From the NCBI GenBank assembly GCA_013153575.1, contig JAADEE010000080.1, forward strand, positions 1 to 13,527: a DNA stretch of 13,527 bases, written 5' to 3'. This DNA comes from Chlorobiota bacterium. Its GTDB lineage: Bacteria > Bacteroidota > Bacteroidia > Bacteroidales > JAADGE01. Below, in pieces: positions 1 through 7,266 of the stretch (positions are counted from its first letter, which is position 1; every line of letters starts with the position of its first letter). The notes beneath the pieces were generated by a model that saw only the letters and a program-made list of their open reading frames with translations, did not search any database and was not told where the DNA came from. Position numbers and translations under genes: made by a program.

Positions 1-93
1 ATTTTATTACTGATTATATTTTTTTTATTGAAAATAATTCGATTATTTAAAATAAATATTAGCAAACATCTTAATATTTTGTACTTGTTTTTA

Positions 94-101
94 TACCTTT
101 G
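94..101 (+). promoter_or_regulatory. Probable -7 box of the hemD-rnpA promoter
   Basis: TACCTTTG matches the Bacteroidota -7 consensus TAnnTTTG and is followed by the common CACCC-like context. Transcription would start near 107, leaving a leader of about 88 nt before the TTG start of hemD. No TTG lies at the usual 19-20 bp upstream; the nearest (79-81) is only 12 bp away, so the -33 element is weak or absent. Bases 1-93 hold no gene I can recognise. Confidence 0.5.
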
Positions 102-194
102 CACCCTTGAAATAATACCATTAATTTATATTGCAAAGATTTTATTGCTTATTTAGGTGTTAATCAGGAAAATACTAACTTAAATTCTTTTGTT

Positions 195-935
195 TTGAAG
201 ATTAAAAAAATTTTAGTTTCACAACCTAAACCTCAGAATGAAAAATCGCCATACTTCGATATTGCGAAAAAATATGATGTTCAAATTGATTTTATTCCTT
301 TTATTGAAGTATTAGGGCATGATGTAAGAGAGTTCAGAAAACAAAAAGTAAACCTTTTAGAACACTCTGCTGTTATTATGACAAGTAAGTCGGCAGTTGA
401 TAATTATTTCAGACTTGCTGAGGAAATGAGACTTACAATTCCTATTGCAATGAAGTTTTTTTGCGTTACTGAAAGTATTGCATATTACTTACAGAAATAT
501 ATTACTTACAGAAAAAGAAAAATATTTTTTGCCGAAAAAACTTTTGATGAGTTAATGGGAATTATGGCAAGACATAAAAATGAAAAATTTTTATTGCCCG
601 TAGCAAAAGTTCATAAACCAACTATTGCTAAAAAACTTAAAAAAGAAGGTTTTAGTTTCACAAAAGCAGTAATGTATGAAACTGTTAGTTCTGATTTATC
701 TTCTTTATCAGATATTTATTATGATATGATTGTGTTTTTTAGTCCTATTGGAATTACTTCATTATTTGATAATTTCCCGGATTTTCAGCAAAACGAAAAA
801 ATAATTGCAGCACTTGGAAAAACAACAGCAAATGCGGTAAAAAAAGCAGGTTTAAGACTTGATATTAGTGCTCCAACAAAGGAAAATCCTTCAATGACTA
901 TGGCAATTGAAAAGTTTATTAATGAACACAATTAA
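195..935 (+). CDS. hemD: Uroporphyrinogen-III synthase (HemD)
   Basis: HemD cyclises hydroxymethylbilane to uroporphyrinogen III, the cytosolic branch-point step of haem and corrinoid synthesis. The 246-aa product has the length and two-lobed layout of the family. Recognisable segments are KKILVSQPKP at the N-terminus, MTSKSAVDNYF (62-72), FFSPIGITSLF (181-191), ALGKTTANAVKKAG (206-219) and a C-terminal APTKENPSM stretch. HemD is poorly conserved between phyla, but this pattern is that of the Bacteroidota form. The start is TTG at 195: it places the conserved KIKKILVSQPKP at the N-terminus, and the next in-frame ATG would remove 61 residues. The frame stays open back to 111 without an ATG, so a longer product from a rare start cannot be excluded. 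The stop codon directly abuts the rnpA ATG, which implies co-transcription. Confidence 0.88.
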   Translation: MKIKKILVSQPKPQNEKSPYFDIAKKYDVQIDFIPFIEVLGHDVREFRKQKVNLLEHSAVIMTSKSAVDNYFRLAEEMRLTIPIAMKFFCVTESIAYYLQKYITYRKRKIFFAEKTFDELMGIMARHKNEKFLLPVAKVHKPTIAKKLKKEGFSFTKAVMYETVSSDLSSLSDIYYDMIVFFSPIGITSLFDNFPDFQQNEKIIAALGKTTANAVKKAGLRLDISAPTKENPSMTMAIEKFINEHN

Positions 936-1334
936 ATGTTAGAATTGAAAAATACTTTTTCGAAAATTGAAAAGATAAAGAGTAAAAAAGAAATATCCCG
1001 TATTTTTAATGACGGGATATTTTTTTATTCTGAATATTTAAATGTTAAAGTAATAAAAACAAATAAACAAAACCAAAAATTACATAAAGTAGGAGTTAGT
1101 GTTCCTAAAAAGTTATTTAAATTAGCAGTAGATAGAAATAAACTAAAAAGACTAATTAGAGAGGCTTATAGATTAAATAAAAATATTATTTATACAGACA
1201 ACAATTCTGAAACCTTAAATATTTTCTTCATTTATAAAAATAAAGAATTTGCAAATTATAAAATTATTGAAGATGATATTTTAAAGCTTCTTAAAGAAAT
1301 AAATTTACGTTTTTTCTCAACTAAAAAAAGATGA
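936..1334 (+). CDS. rnpA: Ribonuclease P protein component (RnpA)
   Basis: RnpA is the protein subunit of RNase P. It binds the catalytic RNA and the 5' leader of precursor tRNAs. The 132-aa basic protein carries the family signature around residues 64-79, AVDRNKLKRLIREAYR, which contains the RNR core. Upstream are a KVGVSVPKK strand (51-59) and an N-terminal KKEISRIFNDG segment. The ATG at 936 follows the hemD stop with no gap, so translation is probably coupled. No rpmH is adjacent, unlike the classical dnaA-rpmH-rnpA order. An 11-bp perfect hairpin followed by a U-run lies inside the gene at codons 19-30 (separate entry). The gene ends in a terminator shared with the convergent gene. Confidence 0.93.
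   Translation: MLELKNTFSKIEKIKSKKEISRIFNDGIFFYSEYLNVKVIKTNKQNQKLHKVGVSVPKKLFKLAVDRNKLKRLIREAYRLNKNIIYTDNNSETLNIFFIYKNKEFANYKIIEDDILKLLKEINLRFFSTKKR
991..1026 (+). terminator. Terminator-like hairpin inside rnpA
   Basis: AAATATCCCGT (991-1001) is the exact reverse complement of ACGGGATATTT (1012-1022). The loop is 10 nt (1002-1011), and the run of T at 1021-1026 follows directly. The 4-bp GC core plus U-run has the form of an intrinsic terminator, but it lies about 55 nt into the rnpA reading frame. It may act as an attenuator that a leading ribosome blocks, or it may be a chance result of coding sequence. Function is unproven. Confidence 0.4.
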
Positions 1335-1355
1335 TTAATTAAAACCATCTTTTTT
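1324..1355. terminator. Bidirectional intrinsic terminator
   Basis: AAAAAAGATG (1324-1333) pairs perfectly with CATCTTTTTT (1346-1355) around a 12-nt AT-rich loop. The stem has an A-run on one side and a T-run on the other, so it can serve rnpA on the + strand and the convergent lipoprotein gene on the - strand. It overlaps the last codons of rnpA and ends 6 nt before the stop codon of the convergent gene. Confidence 0.75.
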
Positions 1356-1361
1356 ATATTT

Positions 1362-2951
1362 TTACTCACAATTAGAATCCGGATCTAAACGAATAGTTTT
1401 GTATTTCATCATTTTAGGAGCATTATCAACAGGTATGGTTAATTTGTCTGTAAATACATATTCTCCATTTACTTTTACAGCTATTTTGTATGTTTTTCCC
1501 CATTTTGCAATAAAAATAAATCTTTTGTTTTTATGATTTGGTTTTACATTGTAAGACTCTTGAGTTTCAGTATCTTTAATTGTAATTGATGCATTTGGTA
1601 TTTCAGCAGAACATTTTGCAAATACTTTACCAATCATTACTGTTATGTCAGAGCGTTTTACAGAATCTAAAGTTATTAGGTATAAATCATTATCTTTACT
1701 GTCTTTACTTCTTGCAGAAGAATAATATGCTCTTTGTCCATCAGCTGTAGGAACGTAGAAAACATCATTTCCAATAGTGTTAATAGGATAGCCTATGTTT
1801 TCAGCTTTTGTCCATGTGCCAAATTCAGTTTTTGTAGATTTGAAAATGTCGTAACCTCCAAGATTTTCGTGCCCTTTTGAACTGAAATATAAAGTTTTTC
1901 CATCAGGATGAATAAATGGACCTTCTTCGTTATATTTTGTATTTATAGCATTACCTAAATTTCGTGCAGGTCCCCAAACTCCGTTTTTTAATTTTTCTGA
2001 AACATAAATATCTAATCCTCCAAAACCTCCGGGTCTGTCGCTTGTAAAGTATAGTAATTTGCCATCAGCTGATAATGATGCATGAGTTTCTCTTTCCGAA
2101 GTGTTAATGTTTGGTCCTAATTTTTGAGGTTTGCTCCATTCTCCTTTTTCATAAAAACTTGTATAAATACTTCCGTAATCATCATCTTTATAAATAAAAA
2201 GTTGCTGACCGTCTATTGATAAACCAATTGATGCTTCATGCTTTTTTGTGTTAATATTAAGACCTATACTTTTGGGTTTTGACCATGTTCCGTCTTCTTT
2301 TTTCTCACAATAAAAAATGTCTTCATTGTAGTTGCCGTCTTCATCAATTTCTTCAGTCCAGCCATTTGGTCTTCTCGATGTAAAAATAAGCAAAGATTCA
2401 TCAGCAGAAATTACAGGACTGTGGTCTTGATATTTTGAGTTAATGGAATCTCCTAAATTAGTTATTGTAAAGTTTATTTTGTTTTTAAACAATCGTTTAC
2501 CGGATTCGCACTTCATAATTTCCCTGTCAACAATTGTACTTAAAAGTTCGTCTTTTTCAACATAAGCTTTTAAGTTTGAAAGCTCTGCTAATGCATCGTC
2601 AAATAAATATGCAGCTTTATATGCCCTTGCTAACTGAAATGAACTTTCAATATATTTTCCTCTTGCTTTTTTTGTGTTTGATAATTCTTTTGCTTTTTTA
2701 AAGTATTGAATTGATTCTTTTTCACGCCCTTTTGTATTTAAAAGGGCAAAACCCATTTTGTAACTTGCATCAGCATCATTTGGGTTATCGATTAATGAAC
2801 GTTCATAAAAGTCAATACTTTCGGCAAAAATATCACCTTCAATAAAATCTTCGGTTAATTGCACCATTTCTAAATTGCTATTTTTAAGGACAGAACATCC
2901 TTGAAAAAGAACAAATAAAATAGCGATTAAACTAATAACTTTAAGTTTCAT
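1362..2951 (-). CDS. PorE-like TPR/PD40 lipoprotein without OmpA domain
   Basis: This is a 529-aa predicted lipoprotein. The N-terminus is a signal peptide with a lipobox ending in Cys19 (LFQGC). Residues about 35-150 look like TPR helices (for example DADASYKMGFALL). Residues about 170-425 carry five PD40/WD40-like blades of the form SxDGKxLYFTSxRPGGxGGxDIY, with linker segments such as W..P..LG..INT. The last about 95 residues (435-529) resemble a carboxypeptidase-regulatory-like beta domain. PorE of the T9SS has this order followed by a peptidoglycan-binding OmpA domain; here the protein stops at Cys528-Glu529 with no OmpA part. It may be a PorE paralogue anchored only by lipid. It lies 21 nt behind the peptidase gene and is probably in its operon. 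The domain calls are firm; the role is not known. Confidence 0.8.
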   Translation of the reverse strand: MKLKVISLIAILFVLFQGCSVLKNSNLEMVQLTEDFIEGDIFAESIDFYERSLIDNPNDADASYKMGFALLNTKGREKESIQYFKKAKELSNTKKARGKYIESSFQLARAYKAAYLFDDALAELSNLKAYVEKDELLSTIVDREIMKCESGKRLFKNKINFTITNLGDSINSKYQDHSPVISADESLLIFTSRRPNGWTEEIDEDGNYNEDIFYCEKKEDGTWSKPKSIGLNINTKKHEASIGLSIDGQQLFIYKDDDYGSIYTSFYEKGEWSKPQKLGPNINTSERETHASLSADGKLLYFTSDRPGGFGGLDIYVSEKLKNGVWGPARNLGNAINTKYNEEGPFIHPDGKTLYFSSKGHENLGGYDIFKSTKTEFGTWTKAENIGYPINTIGNDVFYVPTADGQRAYYSSARSKDSKDNDLYLITLDSVKRSDITVMIGKVFAKCSAEIPNASITIKDTETQESYNVKPNHKNKRFIFIAKWGKTYKIAVKVNGEYVFTDKLTIPVDNAPKMMKYKTIRLDPDSNCE

Positions 2952-2972
2952 TATTTGAATTTTGGTTAGTTT

Positions 2973-4352
2973 TTAATTGTCAGATTTAAACATAGGATCC
3001 CATGGAGGTAAAATAGTTGGTTTTTGATTAAGAATTTTTAATGTTTTCTCATCAATAAACTTTTTCAAAACAACAATACGAAACATGTATTCATCAAACC
3101 AACGGTCTGTCATAGTTAAATAACCATTATGTCCTGATGATGCTCCCCAACTATTTTCAAGCAACCATTTTGTTGGTTTTTCATTATTGTCAACATCTAC
3201 TCCTACTAATGCCATTCCATGAGTTGAACCACTTTCGTGAGATAAAATACGTTCTTTTTTATTCATTCTAAATTTAACATCAAAAAGTGATTCGTAGTCA
3301 TAATTATTAATGTCAAGAATACCTTCTTTTTTATTAAGTTGTTTTCCTACATCGCATGAGAAATACATTGCTTCATTTGCTTTAATTGATTTTAATGCAT
3401 ATTTTTTTATTTCTTTTGCAGGAAGATTTATAAATTTCCAATTTCTGCCTTCAAGAACATTTCTGTCTTTATCAATTTCATATAATTTGTAATATGGCCT
3501 TGTTGGGTCATCCATTAACATAATGTAATCATTGAAATTAAAGTCGCCAATAACTTCTTTCATAAATGATTTTGGAGTATATTTTTTATAAGGGCTTAAA
3601 TTACCATCTTTATCTTTATACCTCCATTCAAATTCTGTTGGAGGAACTCCTAAATTAATTGCTAACATTTTGTAAATATCGCCTAACATTTCAATTTTGT
3701 GTTTTCTTAAAATGTTATCATCTCCTTTTGTTGCTCTTAATCTTATTGCATCTTCTCTTAATTTTCGTTTAATTAAACGAATCATCATTGAAGTATTTTC
3801 ACTTGAATGTGTTTCAGGCATTGCATCTTTTGGAACTATGCCATATTTATCAGCTAAATTTATGAAGGAGTTCCAAACGCCACCATCACCAACAATGTTA
3901 CTAAAAAGCCAATCAACTTTTCTGTCATCAATTTTTAAGTTTCTTGTTTCAATAATTCCTTCAAGGAAAAGGTTTGATTTTTCAAAAATATCCCAGAAAT
4001 AAAGATAGTTTGTTGAAAATTCAAAAGATTCAATATTAAATTTGTCAATTGCTTTAGGACGAAGGACATTAAGACTTGTAAACATCCAACATCTTCCAGA
4101 TGATTTTTGGTTAGTTATACCTTTTACATTAACTTTATATTTAAATTCGTGGTCGAATTTCTTTACATTTTCTCTGTTTAATGCTAAATCTTTAATTTTA
4201 TTGTTTGATACGGCATTTGTAACAGCCTTGTAGTAAGTGTTATTTTTTTTGTAATAAGTCTTTATTTTTTTTATTTCTTTTTCAGAAATGTTTTTTTGTG
4301 CAAAAATTGAAGTTGAAAATAAAACTGCAATAATTAGTATAAATCTGTTCAT
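2973..4352 (-). CDS. Exported C1B cysteine peptidase (bleomycin hydrolase/PepC-like)
   Basis: This 459-aa protein belongs to the papain-like C1B family (aminopeptidase C, bleomycin hydrolase). The active-site set is visible: Gln82 in the NQKSSGRCW segment as oxyanion residue, catalytic Cys88, His378 in STHGMALVG and Asn400 in ENSWG. An N-terminal signal peptide (about 1-19, cut after FAQ) predicts export, whereas classical PepC and bleomycin hydrolase are cytosolic. The C-terminal arm ends LPPWDPM followed by FKSDN. In family members I know, WDPM is followed by a short GALA-like end that reaches into the active site and sets aminopeptidase behaviour, so specificity here may differ. The gene leads a likely operon with the downstream lipoprotein. 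The family is certain; the substrate is not. Confidence 0.88.
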   Translation of the reverse strand: MNRFILIIAVLFSTSIFAQKNISEKEIKKIKTYYKKNNTYYKAVTNAVSNNKIKDLALNRENVKKFDHEFKYKVNVKGITNQKSSGRCWMFTSLNVLRPKAIDKFNIESFEFSTNYLYFWDIFEKSNLFLEGIIETRNLKIDDRKVDWLFSNIVGDGGVWNSFINLADKYGIVPKDAMPETHSSENTSMMIRLIKRKLREDAIRLRATKGDDNILRKHKIEMLGDIYKMLAINLGVPPTEFEWRYKDKDGNLSPYKKYTPKSFMKEVIGDFNFNDYIMLMDDPTRPYYKLYEIDKDRNVLEGRNWKFINLPAKEIKKYALKSIKANEAMYFSCDVGKQLNKKEGILDINNYDYESLFDVKFRMNKKERILSHESGSTHGMALVGVDVDNNEKPTKWLLENSWGASSGHNGYLTMTDRWFDEYMFRIVVLKKFIDEKTLKILNQKPTILPPWDPMFKSDN

Positions 4353-4606
4353 TTTTCTGTTTAAAAGGTGTTGTAAATTTTTCTTGTTAATAAGTTGAAT
4401 GTTAAAAGTTTAGCTATCTTTTGTTTATATATTTTCATAAGCCAAATTTTAGCTGTAAAATTTTAGGCAAATTACGATATAACACTTTGAACTTTACTCT
4501 TTTAACTTTCAATTCTTAATTATTTATAAATAATTGAGTTAATTTACTGTATATAAGCAAACTAATTTTACAAACATACAATTTCCTAATGAAATAAACA
4601 AACAAA
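4353..4606. other. Gene-free upstream region of the peptidase operon
   Basis: This AT-rich stretch has no credible reading frame. It contains an imperfect hairpin at 4441-4468 (GCC plus AAATTTTA pairing with TAAAATTT and GGC around a GCTG loop, with a 2-nt bulge). It also contains an 18-bp perfect palindrome at 4518-4535, AATTATTTATAAATAATT. Both would lie in the 5' leader if the promoter proposed at 4571-4601 is used. Such AT palindromes can also arise by chance in DNA of this composition. Confidence 0.4.
4571..4601 (-). promoter_or_regulatory. Candidate promoter for the peptidase-lipoprotein operon
   Basis: Read on the - strand, TTG (4601-4599) is followed after 20 bp by TATGTTTG (4578-4571), which fits the Bacteroidota TTG/TAnnTTTG pattern. 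Transcription would start near 4564, about 210 nt upstream of the peptidase start. It was the only exact -7 match I found in this gap, but it lies right beside the transporter's terminator and is not supported otherwise. Confidence 0.35.
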
Positions 4607-4638
4607 AAAAGTCAGAGCAAAATTTTACTCTGACTTTT
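4607..4638 (-). terminator. Intrinsic terminator of the MFS gene
   Basis: An 11-bp perfect stem, AAAAGTCAGAG (4607-4617) with CTCTGACTTTT (4628-4638), has a 10-nt loop. On the - strand it continues into TTTTTTTGTTTG (revcomp of bases before 4611). It lies about 45 nt beyond the transporter stop codon, as expected for a rho-independent terminator of that gene. Confidence 0.8.
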
Positions 4639-4682
4639 AATTAAACACATACAAGTTAATAACGTGAGTTCGATATAATATT

Positions 4683-6071
4683 TTATTCTTCTATATTTGG
4701 TAATTCCAAACCGTAACCTTTTCTTTTATCTTCAGCTTTTAATAGAATTGCAACAAGCAATGCTAATACTGTTAAACCAACGAATATTGTCCAAGTTGTT
4801 TGGTAATCGTATGTAACATTTTCTCCTGCATTTTTAGCAGCAGCAACGCCTGGGTTTGTTTTATCTAATACAATTCCAACCAATAAAGGAATTCCCCAAA
4901 GACCTAAATTTTGAATCCAAAAAATTGCAGCATATGCGCTACCTAATTGTTTTTCAGGAATAATTTTAGGAACAGATGGCCACATTGCAGAAGGAACTAA
5001 TGAAAATGCAACTCCTAACACTAAAACATTAAAAAATGCAAAAACAACACTTGTTATAAATGGTAAGTAGAATACAACATGAGCAAATATTAATAAAATA
5101 GCACCAATAATCATAATTGTAGCACCTTTACCTTTTTTATCATAAATTCCACCAAAGAAAGGTGTTAATAACATTGTACCTACAGGAACTAAACTTGGTA
5201 ATACTCCTGCCCAATCTTCTGAAACTCCAAATTTATTAACCATTAAATCCGGTCCATATTTATAAAATGGGAAAACTGCTGAATAAAAAAGCACACAAAG
5301 TGTAGCAATTAACCAAAAACCTCTATTGTTAAATATTACTTTTAAATCTTTAAATTCAAATTTATCTTCTTCATCATTTTCATTTGCTTGTTCGCCTAAT
5401 TGTTCGTCTAATTTTTTATCTAAAATATTATAATAGAAAAAAGCAATAAGACCAACTACAAGCATTATAACAGCACCTAAAATAACAGTAGGAACATCAT
5501 ACATTTTTGCTAATTTTGCACCAAATGCTAAAGGAATAAAAGAACCAAGTCTTGCAATTGCAACTTGCATACCCATTGCTGTTGCCATTTCTTTACCTTT
5601 AAACCATTTTACAACAGCTTTAGAAACGGTTATTCCTGCATATTCAACACCAACTCCAAATAATGCATATCCCATTGATGCAAGAAAAATAGGAGTTTTC
5701 ATTTCAAATAAAAATAAGAAATTCACAGTTGAATCAGGGTCAAAATCTAATTTAAAAGCCAAATATTTTAAAGTTCCTCCGGCTATCATTATTAGAACAG
5801 AGCTTATTGTACTAAATCGTATTCCAAATTTATCAAGTAAAACTCCAACGATAATCAACATCATAAACCAAACATTGAAAAAGCCGTAAAAACTTGTTAC
5901 AGTTCCAAAGTCTGTACTATCCCATCCATAAGATTTTTCAAGAATTGGTTTAAGAGGAGATATAATTTCTGTAAAAAGATACCCTGCAAACATTGTAAAC
6001 GACAAAATTATAAGAGCCGTCCATCTTGCTTTTTTAGAATCTCTTAAGGTTTGTTTTAATAATTCACCCAT
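4683..6071 (-). CDS. MFS transporter, MFSD1-like
   Basis: This 462-aa inner-membrane carrier has about 12 hydrophobic segments split by an acidic cytoplasmic loop at about 217-245. The MFS motif after helix 2 is seen as GVLLDKFGIRFS (76-87). Segments VVKWFKGKEMATAMGMQVAIARLGS (about 153-177) and MWPSVPKIIPEKQLGSAYAA, then WIQNLGL (363-392), resemble, from memory, the matching parts of animal MFSD1, a lysosomal dipeptide carrier. By that analogy it may move small peptides, but substrate and direction are not shown by sequence. It is a single-gene unit with its own terminator, divergent from dut by 107 bp. It lies upstream of, and in the same direction as, the exported peptidase. The MFS call is certain; the subfamily is likely. 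Confidence 0.85.
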   Translation of the reverse strand: MGELLKQTLRDSKKARWTALIILSFTMFAGYLFTEIISPLKPILEKSYGWDSTDFGTVTSFYGFFNVWFMMLIIVGVLLDKFGIRFSTISSVLIMIAGGTLKYLAFKLDFDPDSTVNFLFLFEMKTPIFLASMGYALFGVGVEYAGITVSKAVVKWFKGKEMATAMGMQVAIARLGSFIPLAFGAKLAKMYDVPTVILGAVIMLVVGLIAFFYYNILDKKLDEQLGEQANENDEEDKFEFKDLKVIFNNRGFWLIATLCVLFYSAVFPFYKYGPDLMVNKFGVSEDWAGVLPSLVPVGTMLLTPFFGGIYDKKGKGATIMIIGAILLIFAHVVFYLPFITSVVFAFFNVLVLGVAFSLVPSAMWPSVPKIIPEKQLGSAYAAIFWIQNLGLWGIPLLVGIVLDKTNPGVAAAKNAGENVTYDYQTTWTIFVGLTVLALLVAILLKAEDKRKGYGLELPNIEE

Positions 6072-6178
6072 TTTTATATAAATTTAAATTTTTTGATATT
6101 AAAAAAAACAAATTAAACAATTTCATTCGGATTTCTAAAATTTATTTTGATATTTGAACCATCAAAAAATAAAAACAA
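6072..6178. promoter_or_regulatory. Divergent promoter region between the MFS gene and dut
   Basis: This 107-bp AT-rich interval separates two divergent starts, so it must hold promoters for both or lie in overlapping transcripts. I see no exact TAnnTTTG on either strand. The nearest is GATATTTG (6149-6156) toward dut and TTAATTTG (read on the - strand, 6116-6109) toward the transporter, each with one mismatch and no TTG at 19-20 bp. Confidence 0.35.
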
Positions 6179-6610
6179 ATGAATGTAAGAATAGTTAATA
6201 AATCGAAACATCAACTGCCGGCTTATGAAACCGCATTTTCTGCAGGAATGGATTTAAGAGCAAATATTAATGAAAATATTATTTTAAAACCTCTTGAAAG
6301 AAAACTTGTAAAAACAGGAATTTTTATTGAATTGCCCGAAGGTTATGAAGCACAAATCCGTCCACGTAGTGGTTTAGCTTATAAACATGGTATAGGAATT
6401 GTAAATTCACCGGGAACAATTGATGCAGATTACAGAGGCGAAATAGGTGTTATTTTGGTAAACCTATCTAATGAAAATTTTACTATTAAAGATGGTGAAA
6501 GAATTTGCCAAATGGTAATTGCAAAACATGAAACAGTTACTTGGGAAGAAGTTGATACTTTGTCAGAAACAAAAAGAGGAGCCGGAGGCTTTGGTCATAC
6601 AGGAAAATAA
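6179..6610 (+). CDS. dut: dUTP diphosphatase (dUTPase)
   Basis: The trimeric dUTPase hydrolyses dUTP to dUMP and pyrophosphate, which keeps uracil out of DNA and supplies dTMP synthesis. All five family motifs are present in 143 aa: AGMDLRA (22-28), RPRSGLA (61-67), [10 protein letters not shown] with catalytic Asp82 (79-88), GERICQM (106-112) and the glycine-rich [10 protein letters not shown] (133-142). In motif 5, His140 stands where many homologues have Ser; such variants are common and need not affect activity. The ATG at 6179 gives the normal length. rdgB follows 26 nt downstream on the same strand, so the two pool-cleaning enzymes are probably co-expressed. Confidence 0.97.
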   Translation: MNVRIVNKSKHQLPAYETAFSAGMDLRANINENIILKPLERKLVKTGIFIELPEGYEAQIRPRSGLAYKHGIGIVNSPGTIDADYRGEIGVILVNLSNENFTIKDGERICQMVIAKHETVTWEEVDTLSETKRGAGGFGHTGK

Positions 6611-6636
6611 AATATTATAATTGAAAAAATAAGAAA

Positions 6637-7212
6637 ATGAAATTAGTTTTTGCAACAAATAATGCACATAAACTCGAGGAAGTTACAAAAATAATTAATG
6701 ATGATTTTGAAATATTGAGTCTTAAAGATATTGAATGTTTTGATGATATTCCTGAAACTCAAAACACAATTGAAGGAAATGCTTCACAAAAAGCACATTA
6801 TGTTTATGAAAAATATAAAATAAATTGTTTTGCAGACGATACAGGTTTAGAAATTGATGCACTAAATGGAGAACCGGGTGTTTATTCTGCAAGATATGCT
6901 GGAGAAAACTGTACATTTCAAGACAATGTAAAAAAGGTTTTAGAAAAACTTGAAGGTGTTGAAAATAGAAATGCACAATTTAAAACAGTAATTTCTCTAA
7001 TAATTGATGGAAAAGAATATCAATTTGAAGGAATTATAAAAGGCAAAATTTTAAAAGAACAAAAAGGAAGTTCCGGTTTTGGGTACGACCCAATTTTTCA
7101 GCCGGAAGGATATAATAAAACTTTTGCAGAATTAGCTCCTGAAGTTAAAAACAAAATAAGCCATAGAGGAATTGCAACATCAAAACTTGCTGAGTTTTTA
7201 AAAAATATTTAA
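6637..7212 (+). CDS. rdgB: XTP/dITP diphosphatase (RdgB/HAM1 family)
   Basis: This enzyme removes non-canonical purine nucleotides (dITP, XTP, ITP) by hydrolysis to the monophosphate. The 191-aa protein shows the family marks in order: [12 protein letters not shown] (5-16) for nucleotide binding, the N-terminal acidic region around Glu46, ADDTGLEI with Asp67-Asp68 (66-73) for metal, [10 protein letters not shown] (80-89), SGFGYDPIF (146-154) and SHRG (175-178). Length and start are standard. It sits between dut and porZ on the same strand; the gap to porZ (54 nt) has no clear terminator or promoter, so the three may form one transcript. Confidence 0.96.
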   Translation: MKLVFATNNAHKLEEVTKIINDDFEILSLKDIECFDDIPETQNTIEGNASQKAHYVYEKYKINCFADDTGLEIDALNGEPGVYSARYAGENCTFQDNVKKVLEKLEGVENRNAQFKTVISLIIDGKEYQFEGIIKGKILKEQKGSSGFGYDPIFQPEGYNKTFAELAPEVKNKISHRGIATSKLAEFLKNI

Positions 7213-7266
7213 GCAATTTTATTGCAAATTATTCGTTTTGAAGTAATTCATAATAAGATAAAACTA

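Noticed and set aside
3310..4233. Several open frames on the + strand opposite the C1B peptidase gene (60-101 codons)
   Set aside because: They lie antisense to a gene with intact catalytic residues, show no family features, and arise from the AT-rich complement.
6722..6976. 84-codon open frame on the - strand within rdgB
   Set aside because: Antisense shadow of a well conserved gene; its composition (His, Phe, Leu, Gln rich) is typical of a shadow frame.
7222..7266. Upstream TTG start adding 15 residues to porZ
   Set aside because: It would place a polar stretch ahead of a perfect signal peptide that begins at the ATG at 7267.
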